From NCBI GenBank assembly GCA_017621015.1, contig JAGAUC010000139.1, forward strand, positions 1-6,210: a stretch of 6,210 nucleotides of DNA, in the 5' to 3' direction. A model generated the notes under the pieces. It was given only the letters and a program-made list of their open reading frames with translations. It searched no databases and was not told where the DNA came from. This document shows positions 1 to 5,154 of this stretch, in pieces. Source of the stretch: Clostridia bacterium (lineage in GTDB: Bacteria > Bacillota > Clostridia > Oscillospirales > CAG-272). The position numbers were made by a program, and so were the translations under genes. Positions within the stretch are counted from its first letter, which is position 1, and the number at the start of each line of letters is the position of its first letter.

Positions 1-1
1 G

Positions 2-2539
2 CTTGGCGCCAAGGAGTGTGTGACGCTTGTATTTGAGATTCCTGCTTATTCCTACGATGTGGATTTTGATGATCTCACCGAGGGCACGACCTATGCCGAT
101 CAGAGCGCGGTCAACAAGAGCTTCTCGGGCTCGCTTTACCGTGTTGCCGGAAACATCGGTGCGCCGATCGCTACGGTGGACGGCTCCAAGGTGGTTGCGG
201 CTTCGGGTCACACCAAGCCCATGCTGAAATTCTATAACGTGGTCAAGGACGCATATCTGACCACAGAGGACATCGGAAGGACCTTCGAGATCACCTTTAA
301 GATCAAGTCGGATACCGCAATGACTATGCAGTACGGTCTTACCAACGTTCACCACTCGGCATCGACCGAGGAGGGCGCTGTGGATAAGGAGGTTCCTGCC
401 TCGGCCCCCACTTGGTTTTATCATGCCTGTGAGTCGATCGATCTTGTCAAGGACGCGTGGACAACGGTCACGTATACGGTGACACTCACCGAGGATCACG
501 TCAAGTATGAATGGGGTACCCTCGGCTTCCGTCCCGGCGTAAGCGATCAGGTTGCCTTCTACATCGACGATCTGAAGTCGACGGAGGTCGTTTCTGAGGT
601 CAGGGTACAGAAGGGCGCGACGCTTTCGGTCGCCAGCGACTATATCACGGTCGATCCCACGGTCTCGACCTACGTCTCGTCGGCAGAGCCTGACAAGAAC
701 TTTGGTCAGACCGAGGCCAAGGTGGACGGGGTCAACGTTGGTGTTCTGGGCTTTGAGACCAAGGCACTTGCCGACACGCCCACCGCAAAGCTTTATCTTC
801 CCGTAAGCATTTCCGAAAAGGAAAGCATTGAGGTTTATGCAATTGCGGACTATCTCCCGAGCGCAAGCTTCTGCTACAATACGCTGGCGGGATTGACGCT
901 CACCAAGCTTGCGACCGCAGAGGTCGAGAACGGATTGGTAACGGTTGATGCTTCCGCGCTTGCATCGCTTGGCGCCCAGGAAAGCGTTACGCTTGTGCTC
1001 AAGTCGTGTGCTTACACCTATGAGGATACCTTTAACTCGAGAAGCGAGGGAGATATGAGTGCCGATCAGGCGGCGGTCAATAAGGGCTTCTCAAATGCTG
1101 TTTATCGTGTGGCAGGAAATCTTTCGGCACATGGCTTTACATCGGTTAACGGCTCCATGGCGCTTAGATTTACGGGTAACAATAGGCCTTTACCAAAGGT
1201 CTTTAATGTGATTACCGACGATTATTTGACGACGGCAGATATTGGCAGAACCTTTAAGATCACCTTCAGACTCATGAGTGACACGACCATGAGTATGCAG
1301 TACGGATTGATCAATGCTACGGCCGACACGGCGCCGGGCGAGGGCAAGGAGGCTCCCACCAATCCGTCTTGGTTCTGGAAGGGCTGTGATGCAGTCGCTC
1401 TTACCGCAAACACCTGGACTGACGTGGCCTATACAGTTACCTTGACTGAAGATCACTTCAAGTATGAGCTGGCAACGCTTGGCTTCCGTCCCGGCGACGC
1501 GGCAAGTGTGACCTTCTACATTGACGATCTGAAGACCGTGGAGATCGTACCCACGGCAACGGTAAGTGACGCAAAGCTTGCGGTGGAGGGCAAGGAGCTG
1601 CCCGCCCTGGACGCATCGAGTTATCCCGTAGTGGATATGCCCTTTGTGGACAACGCCATTGAGGCGGCGCAGATCGCGGTTGGCTCGGATATCACCATTT
1701 ACTACTACGCAACGCTCCTTGACGAGACCGAGAGCGCGCAGATGCGCTTTACGGTAGCAGGCAAGACCGCTACGGCAGAGGGCGTGAAGGCGGGTGACCG
1801 TTACGTATTTGCTTATCGCGGCATTGCTCCGCAGGGTATGGGCGAGAACATCTTCGCCGAGCTTGTGGTGGACGGTGAGGTTGTGGCAACCTACGGCGAA
1901 TACAGTGTGCTTGCTTACTGCCAGAACGCGCTTGCCATGAGTGCGGCGCAGCTTGGGCTCAGCGACAAGAAGTTTGCGGCTATGAAGACGGCCATTGCCG
2001 ACCTTCTTGCCTACGGTTCGGCGGCTCAGAGGTATACGGATACCAACACCGATGCGCTTGTTGACGAGGGCATCGAGGGCATCTCATCCTTTACGGCTTT
2101 GGACGACAGCTTTAAGCGCGTTCCCGCAAAGAGTGCGTCGGAGAGCCTGTATCTCACCTCGGCAGGTGTTCACTTTGACTACACCAACCGTCTGTTCTTC
2201 AAGTTCAAGGCGGTGGGTGCTACCGAGGACAACGTTTTGGTTCGGATCACCAACGGTGCGACGGGCGCAAGCGCAGACTATGCGTTCCGTGATTTCACTG
2301 CACTTGGCTCGGATAGCTATCGCGTGATGACCGCGCCGATCGCGGCGCTGGATCTCGGCACGATGTATACGGTGACTCTGTATACCGTGGACGGGGAAGC
2401 CATGACCGCGGTGCAGTCGCTGGAGTACGGCGTAAGCTCGTACGTTTACAGCATGCAGAACGATGCCGAGATGGGCGATCTGGCGCAGAGAACCTATTGC
2501 TACGGTGTTTCGGCCAAGGCCTATTCCGAGGCGGAGTAA
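2..2539 (+). CDS. Large modular secreted/surface protein, 5'-truncated by the window edge (845 residues visible)
   Basis: The frame is open from base 2, so the GTG at 20 is internal; signal peptide and N-terminus lie outside the window. Counting from base 2, residues 1-198 and 323-518 are diverged copies of one module. Each runs from LGA[KQ]E-VTLV through AVNK-F and YRVAGN, then YLTT-DIGRTF-ITF, SDT-M-MQYGL and TLTEDH-KYE, to TLGFRPG and FYIDDLK. The FYIDDLK ending is typical of jelly-roll carbohydrate-binding modules. Residues 199-322 resemble a DNRLRE/CBM96 module (TYVSSAEPDKNFG near residue 223). Residues 519-845 form a C-terminal region with MRFTVAGK (about 581), GIAPQGMGENIFAEL and YGSAAQRYTDTNTDAL (about 671), motifs I associate with many large clostridial secreted proteins. 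I see no LPXTG, dockerin, SLH or C-terminal membrane helix. An extracellular carbohydrate-binding or adhesive role is inference; no catalytic domain is visible here. Confidence 0.85.
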   Translation, partial: LGAKECVTLVFEIPAYSYDVDFDDLTEGTTYADQSAVNKSFSGSLYRVAGNIGAPIATVDGSKVVAASGHTKPMLKFYNVVKDAYLTTEDIGRTFEITFKIKSDTAMTMQYGLTNVHHSASTEEGAVDKEVPASAPTWFYHACESIDLVKDAWTTVTYTVTLTEDHVKYEWGTLGFRPGVSDQVAFYIDDLKSTEVVSEVRVQKGATLSVASDYITVDPTVSTYVSSAEPDKNFGQTEAKVDGVNVGVLGFETKALADTPTAKLYLPVSISEKESIEVYAIADYLPSASFCYNTLAGLTLTKLATAEVENGLVTVDASALASLGAQESVTLVLKSCAYTYEDTFNSRSEGDMSADQAAVNKGFSNAVYRVAGNLSAHGFTSVNGSMALRFTGNNRPLPKVFNVITDDYLTTADIGRTFKITFRLMSDTTMSMQYGLINATADTAPGEGKEAPTNPSWFWKGCDAVALTANTWTDVAYTVTLTEDHFKYELATLGFRPGDAASVTFYIDDLKTVEIVPTATVSDAKLAVEGKELPALDASSYPVVDMPFVDNAIEAAQIAVGSDITIYYYATLLDETESAQMRFTVAGKTATAEGVKAGDRYVFAYRGIAPQGMGENIFAELVVDGEVVATYGEYSVLAYCQNALAMSAAQLGLSDKKFAAMKTAIADLLAYGSAAQRYTDTNTDALVDEGIEGISSFTALDDSFKRVPAKSASESLYLTSAGVHFDYTNRLFFKFKAVGATEDNVLVRITNGATGASADYAFRDFTALGSDSYRVMTAPIAALDLGTMYTVTLYTVDGEAMTAVQSLEYGVSSYVYSMQNDAEMGDLAQRTYCYGVSAKAYSEAE

Positions 2540-2552
2540 GGAGGGTATGCCA

Positions 2553-2687
2553 ATGAAAAAAACGTATATAAAAGCCAATGCTGAGGTTTTGCATTTCGGC
2601 AAGGCGGACATTTTGACGCTCAGTGGCTTTGACGGAAAGGAAGACCTTTTTCCGATCGCCGACGAGGCGGAGGAAACCGAAGCCTAA
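2553..2687 (+). CDS. 44-residue peptide coupled to the surface-protein gene (DILTLSG peptide), function unknown
   Basis: The ribosome binding site AAGGAGGG (2538-2545) overlaps the upstream TAA and sits 7 bases before the ATG at 2553. The in-frame ATG at 2547 is only one base from it, so 2553 is preferred. The peptide starts with a basic stretch (MKKTYIKANAEV), has a central segment HFGKADILTLSGFDGK, and ends in a strongly acidic tail (ADEAEETEA). Short proteins of the pattern MKK-Y--P-aEv--F---DIl--SG are, from memory, common unannotated ORFs in gut Clostridia; I know of no assigned function. There is no signal peptide, membrane helix or cysteine. The 13-base gap after the large gene implies co-transcription and possible translational coupling. 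It could be a small accessory protein or a peptide precursor, but no modifying enzyme or transporter is in view. Confidence 0.75.
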   Translation: MKKTYIKANAEVLHFGKADILTLSGFDGKEDLFPIADEAEETEA

Positions 2688-2740
2688 TAAAAGGGGGGAA
2701 GGGTGTTGTGTACATAAATGGCAATGCTCCTTCTCCGCCA

Positions 2741-2778
2741 AAAAAACGGGATAGACCATTTGGTCTATCCCGTTTTTT
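2741..2778. terminator. Rho-independent terminator, potentially bidirectional
   Basis: The arms 2741-2758 and 2761-2778 are perfect inverted repeats: A6-CGGGATAGACCA, then TT, then its complement ending in T6. The run of As on the left and Ts on the right lets it act on either strand. It closes the surface-protein/peptide unit, 53 bases after the peptide stop, and could back up termination of the convergent nitroreductase transcript. Confidence 0.85.
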
Positions 2779-2801
2779 GTTGTCGATGGGGTATGAACTC
2801 G

Positions 2802-2878
2802 AGCGCCGGCTTGCCGCTTCAAATCTCTCCTTCTCCGTAAAAAAACAAGGCGGTCCATATGGACTGCCTTGGTTTTTT
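2802..2878. repeat. Dispersed hairpin repeat, copy A (terminator-like)
   Basis: The core is a 13-bp palindromic stem (2846-2858 with 2859-2871, one G:U pair) preceded by A7 and followed by GT6, so it can terminate both convergent transcripts. The upstream flank shares AGCGCC, a spaced TC-AA--ATCT pattern and TTCTCCG-AAAA with 4240-4279, and the core matches 4287-4312 with only two changed bases. In copy A the wobble falls at stem pair 7; in copy B it falls at pair 9. The pairing therefore survives sequence drift. Confidence 0.7.
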
Positions 2879-2946
2879 CATTTTTATGAGAAAATTTGAA
2901 TTTGAGCGTTGGTAGCAGGAGCTCTTTCGTGCCGGGTTTAAGTTCA

Positions 2947-3501
2947 TCAAAATACATCTTCGTGCTCCTTTTCAAAGCTCTGGTTGAATTCTTCATAAAA
3001 AACCGTCTCCTCTATTGGGCGTGATTGAAAATGCATATCCAGAGGCTTTGCATCGTCCGAAGGATATCCCATTACAAGTAAAGCGATGGGCTCAATATTG
3101 TTGGGGATATCAAATGCTTCACGCATTGCGGTGGGGTCAAAGTGCATCACCCAACAAGTGCCGACGCCTTCGTTTTGTGCGGCAAGCATCATATGCGTTG
3201 TGACAATGACCGCATCCACGGGAGATGAGAGCGCACCGTCGTATTTTCTCACCCAGCTTTCCTCCTTGTTATGACAAACAAGCATGGCAGTCGGCGTGTT
3301 AAAATGACATTTGGTGCATTTTTTGAGCTTTGAAATCGACTCGTCAGTATTCATAACAAGAATCCTTTGCGGCTGGTAATTGCATCCCGTGGGTGCTTTA
3401 TGACCGGCTGCCAGAATCTTATCGATTACGTCCTTTGGCAGGTGCTCCGATTGGAAGCTACGTACGGAATATCGCTCTGAGATCAGTTTTTCAAAATCCA
3501 T
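2947..3501 (-). CDS. Small nitroreductase-family FMN oxidoreductase
   Basis: This 184-residue protein fits the nitroreductase superfamily (PF00881): FMN-dependent cytosolic enzymes that usually act as homodimers and use NAD(P)H to reduce nitro groups, quinones or similar acceptors. The FMN-phosphate motif is ERYSVRSF (residues 9-16). The second flavin motif is APTGCNYQP (36-44). The middle has PVDAVIVTTHMMLAAQNEGVGTCWV (94-118), and the end has PIALLVMGYPSDDAKP (138-153) and RPIEETVFY (161-169). The length is normal for the compact group. The ATG at 3499-3501 has AAGGAGA about 6 bases upstream. It has its own promoter (3533-3561) and converges on the surface-protein operon. A CTKC motif (C62, C65) follows the FMN region; I recall Tyr at about residue 65 in relatives, but this is unchecked. 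The physiological substrate cannot be deduced. Confidence 0.93.
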   Translation of the reverse strand: MDFEKLISERYSVRSFQSEHLPKDVIDKILAAGHKAPTGCNYQPQRILVMNTDESISKLKKCTKCHFNTPTAMLVCHNKEESWVRKYDGALSSPVDAVIVTTHMMLAAQNEGVGTCWVMHFDPTAMREAFDIPNNIEPIALLVMGYPSDDAKPLDMHFQSRPIEETVFYEEFNQSFEKEHEDVF

Positions 3502-3532
3502 TTTGGTCTCCTTCTTGGATGCTTTTTATCTT

Positions 3533-3561
3533 ATTATACCACACACAAGAGAATAAATCAA
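3533..3561 (-). promoter_or_regulatory. Sigma-A promoter of the nitroreductase gene
   Basis: On the minus strand, TTGATT (3556-3561) is followed by a 17-bp spacer and TATAAT (3533-3538), with TGG just before it making an extended -10. Transcription would begin near 3526, giving a leader of about 25 bases that carries the ribosome binding site. Confidence 0.75.
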
Positions 3562-3584
3562 TTCAAAGCAATTCCTTACAATTC
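3559..3584 (-). promoter_or_regulatory. Three GAATTG boxes at exact 10-bp spacing upstream of the nitroreductase promoter
   Basis: Read on the minus strand, GAATTG occurs at 3579-3584, 3569-3574 and 3559-3564, each start one helical turn from the next. The last box overlaps the -35 element. Equal phasing on one DNA face next to a promoter is what a cooperatively binding regulator site would look like. No regulator is identified, and chance occurrence in an AT-rich stretch is possible. Confidence 0.45.
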
Positions 3585-3634
3585 GTGATCTTGCAAGTAT
3601 CCCGTCAATCCATTGCTTGGCAAGTCTTATTTGA

Positions 3635-3910
3635 TTACTCAATACGAAAATTCATGATTTCAATGGCGATCCTCGCTCCGAGTCGAAACGCATACACGAA
3701 TATTTCACGCTCGTTGATATCCGTCAACTCGGCGTAGCAATCATCGAACTTTTCAAGTATCTCTTTTTGATTGTCTGTGAGCGTTGCCTGTAGGCTGTTG
3801 TGATGCTCTGCGATGTACTCCACGAGATGTTTTGTTTGCTTGCTTGGTTTGCACGAATCGGTATCGGGACAAATGTTGCCGTACCACAGTTCTTCAAGTA
3901 TACTTCTCAT
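3635..3910 (-). CDS. Small DUF6809-like protein, function unknown
   Basis: The protein has 91 residues from the ATG at 3908-3910, which has AGGAG 5 bases upstream; a longer reading would need a TTG at 3943 that lies inside the -10 box, so it is rejected. The opening MRSILEELWYGNICP is the hallmark I associate with DUF6809 (MxSILEELyyGNi-P), a clostridial family without known function. Residues 26-60 look helical (TKHLVEYIAEHH, NQKEILEKFDDCYAEL). The C-terminal half, INEREIFVYAFRLGARIAIEIM (65-86), also looks helical and amphipathic. There is no signal peptide or clear membrane span. It is divergent from the XRE regulator at 4028 and shares its intergenic region, so it may be that regulator's target. 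The family name is from recall. Confidence 0.8.
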   Translation of the reverse strand: MRSILEELWYGNICPDTDSCKPSKQTKHLVEYIAEHHNSLQATLTDNQKEILEKFDDCYAELTDINEREIFVYAFRLGARIAIEIMNFRIE

Positions 3911-3942
3911 ATGTTCTCCTTTTTTGCGGGTTGGTAAAAACA

Positions 3943-3971
3943 ATTATATCACAATTTGAGATAAAAGTCAA
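3943..3971 (-). promoter_or_regulatory. Strong sigma-A promoter of the DUF6809-like gene
   Basis: On the minus strand, TTGACT (3966-3971), a 17-bp spacer and a perfect TATAAT (3943-3948) preceded by TGA give an extended -10. A GAGAT half-site (3958-3962) lies inside the spacer and another (3973-3977) directly upstream of the -35, so a bound repressor should block it. Confidence 0.85.
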
Positions 3972-3987
3972 TATCTCAAAGCGAGAT
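3958..3987. promoter_or_regulatory. Probable operator with three GAGAT half-sites between divergent genes
   Basis: Half-sites are GAGAT (3958-3962), ATCTC (3973-3977) and GAGAT (3983-3987). The right pair forms a perfect inverted repeat with a 5-bp spacer (ATCTC-AAAGC-GAGAT); the left pair forms a second inverted repeat with a 10-bp spacer. The site overlaps the minus-strand promoter and abuts the plus-strand extended -10 at 3989. The obvious binding candidate is the XRE protein encoded 40 bases downstream (inference). Confidence 0.65.
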
Positions 3988-3988
3988 G

Positions 3989-3997
3989 TGGTATTAT
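3989..3997 (+). promoter_or_regulatory. Extended -10 promoter of the XRE regulator gene
   Basis: TGG-TATTAT at 3989-3997 is an extended -10; no good -35 lies 17 bp upstream. Transcription would start near 4004, 24 bases before the ATG. The adjoining GAGAT half-site at 3983-3987 implies autoregulation. Confidence 0.6.
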
Positions 3998-4027
3998 TTT
4001 TTTGTAAAGGCAAATGGGGAGGTACTT

Positions 4028-4222
4028 ATGCGTATTCGAGATTTAAGAGAGGACAGCAATTTAACCCAGGAGGAGGTCGCAAGGTATTTGCATATCAAGC
4101 AAAACACATACTCGCAATATGAAAATGAGCAGAGACAGTTGCCGATCTCCTGTTTGATCGCGTTGGCCAAATTCTACAAAACGTCAACGGACTATATTTT
4201 GGGATTGACAGACATAAAATAA
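4028..4222 (+). CDS. XRE-family (HTH_3) transcriptional regulator, 64 residues
   Basis: This is a single-domain Cro/cI-type DNA-binding protein. The helix-turn-helix runs from LTQEEVARYLHI (residues 12-23) into the recognition segment KQNTYSQYENEQRQLP (24-39), followed by LIALAKFYKTSTDYILGLTD (43-62), the usual closing helices of the fold. The ATG at 4028 is chosen because GGGGAGG (4016-4022) is 5 bases upstream. The longer ATG at 3986 would start before the -10 box of the gene's own promoter. There is no effector or dimerisation domain after the HTH, as in many small phage- or island-type repressors. It is divergent from the DUF6809-like gene with GAGAT half-sites between them, so mutual control of both genes is likely (inference). 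Confidence 0.93.
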   Translation: MRIRDLREDSNLTQEEVARYLHIKQNTYSQYENEQRQLPISCLIALAKFYKTSTDYILGLTDIK

Positions 4223-4239
4223 ATAGCACAAGACAGGGA

Positions 4240-4318
4240 AGCGCCGCCGCGAGGCGGTCGAAGGATCTTTTTTTCTCCGCAAAAGCCAAGGCAGTCCATA
4301 TGGGCTGCCTTGTTTTTT
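4240..4318. repeat. Dispersed hairpin repeat, copy B (terminator of the XRE gene)
   Basis: This copy has two stems. The first is CCGCC-GCGA-GGCGG (4244-4257) with a GNRA-type tetraloop. The second is a 13-bp stem (4287-4299 with 4300-4312, one G:U pair) followed by T6, a good intrinsic terminator. The 13-bp stem and the TTCTCCG-AAAA leader match copy A at 2802-2878. It starts 17 bases after the XRE stop and ends about 30 bases before the next promoter. Confidence 0.75.
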
Positions 4319-4349
4319 GCTCGCTGTCGCGGCAGCCCCGTGGTTTTTC

Positions 4350-4378
4350 TTGACAACGATCTTTTTCGATGATATACT
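4350..4378 (+). promoter_or_regulatory. Near-consensus sigma-A promoter
   Basis: TTGACA (4350-4355), a 17-bp spacer and TATACT (4373-4378) with TGA before it form an extended -10. Transcription from about 4385 gives a leader of roughly 39 bases to the ATG at 4424. No operator-like symmetry was seen, which suggests steady expression. Confidence 0.85.
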
Positions 4379-4423
4379 ATCTATAATCAAAAATGACGCA
4401 GCTACCATATGGGAGGTGTTTTT

Positions 4424-5083
4424 ATGTACGATAAGGAATGGACTCAGAGGATCTGCGAGCTTACTTGCTCCAAAAACGACGTGCTCGGGAGCCAATCGGC
4501 GGTCAAATACGATGCCGAGCATCCCTTCAAAAGGTATTACAGTCTATCCGTCATCCGAGGGGCGATCGGGAAGTACCTGTCGGGGGAATGGGATGATCGG
4601 ATGCTCGCACATTGGGCGTGCCGATACTGCTGGATCCTTTTGGGCGGATGCGATTATGACAACGTGACCGAGGATCTGAATGCCTTCGAGCGGTTTGTCA
4701 GGGATCTGATAACGTGGGATCTGGACGCGCTCTCCTTCTTTAGTGCCGAGGATGAGGATCCGCAGGAGATGCAGAATTGGCTTGAGAGCTTCGGGCATTT
4801 TGACCACATCTGGCAGACTCGCGACGAATGGCGGGCCGTATATGCCATGATTGGTCAGTATGCCGAGGAAAACGGCGACCAATACGTCTTGCTTATCAAT
4901 GACAAGGCAAGGGAATATATGATCCTGTATTCGGAGCATCTGCAAAACGGTTACGAGGATGCGTATTTCAGGTTTGTCAGCCGGGACGAGCACGTAGCGC
5001 TTGCGCAGCGACTGAAAAAAGACGGCTATACGATGCTGAGCTGCTCGGAGGAGTTCTACGAAATGGAAATTCACGATCAATAG
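4424..5083 (+). CDS. Acidic, Trp-rich protein of unknown function, 219 residues
   Basis: I do not recognise this protein. The start at 4424 is set by GGGAGG (4411-4416), 7 bases upstream; the earlier ATG at 4409 overlaps that site. The protein is soluble-looking, without signal peptide or membrane span, and unusually rich in Asp/Glu and aromatics, with eight tryptophans. An N-terminal Cys pair (C11, C15) is followed by RYYSLSVIRGAIGKYLSGEW (37-56) and a Trp/Cys-rich core DDRMLAHWACRYCWILLGG (57-75). Then come an acidic loop SAEDEDPQEM (107-116) and a C-terminal half with a probable alpha/beta pattern (QYVLLINDKAREYMILY, 153-169). The GEWDDRMLAHWA segment recalls small cytoplasmic Bacillota proteins, some annotated as immunity proteins, but I cannot assign it. 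It has a strong promoter of its own, and a dipeptidase gene follows after 71 bases. Confidence 0.85.
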   Translation: MYDKEWTQRICELTCSKNDVLGSQSAVKYDAEHPFKRYYSLSVIRGAIGKYLSGEWDDRMLAHWACRYCWILLGGCDYDNVTEDLNAFERFVRDLITWDLDALSFFSAEDEDPQEMQNWLESFGHFDHIWQTRDEWRAVYAMIGQYAEENGDQYVLLINDKAREYMILYSEHLQNGYEDAYFRFVSRDEHVALAQRLKKDGYTMLSCSEEFYEMEIHDQ

Positions 5084-5104
5084 ATGCCTCTTTTGAGGAG
5101 CCGA

Positions 5105-5125
5105 TTGACAAAAATTGCTTATAAT
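5105..5125 (+). promoter_or_regulatory. Promoter-like TTGACA and TATAAT with abnormal 9-bp spacing
   Basis: Perfect TTGACA (5105-5110) and perfect TATAAT (5120-5125) lie upstream of the dipeptidase start but only 9 bp apart, too close for one sigma-A holoenzyme. Neither has a good partner at 16-18 bp. The TATAAT alone could give weak initiation near 5132; otherwise the dipeptidase is read from 4350. Confidence 0.35.
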
Positions 5126-5154
5126 GAGAGTGTGAGATGAACGGGAGGGCGGTT

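Noticed and set aside
20..22. GTG as start of the large protein
   Set aside because: The frame is open to the window edge, and the residues before it (LGAKEC) match the interior repeat LGAQES, so it is mid-gene.
2084..2611. 175-residue minus-strand ORF
   Set aside because: It is a shadow antisense to the well-supported plus-strand gene and has no family-like motifs.
2708..2899. 63-residue GTG-started ORF on the plus strand after a purine-rich stretch
   Set aside because: It runs through both terminator hairpins, and its KKQGGPYGLPW segment is simply the translated palindrome; coding is very unlikely.
2295..2996. 233-residue minus-strand ORF
   Set aside because: It is antisense to the surface-protein C-terminus and reads through both hairpins and the nitroreductase end; composition is Arg/Ser-rich shadow type.
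3559..3584. Reading the GAATTG series as a CRISPR or plasmid iteron array
   Set aside because: Units are only six conserved bases, there are three of them, and no cas or replication gene is present; a promoter site is the simpler reading.
3986..4027. Longer N-terminus for the XRE regulator from ATG 3986
   Set aside because: It lies upstream of the gene's own -10 and in the operator; GGGGAGG fits ATG 4028.
4544..5080. 178-residue minus-strand ORF opposite the 219-residue gene
   Set aside because: No ribosome binding site or promoter was seen, and the plus strand has a strong promoter, RBS and good codon pattern.
5137..5154. Dipeptidase start at ATG 5137
   Set aside because: It has no proper ribosome binding site, and M19 enzymes without a leader begin just before the DSHCD-type motif, as ATG 5155 does.
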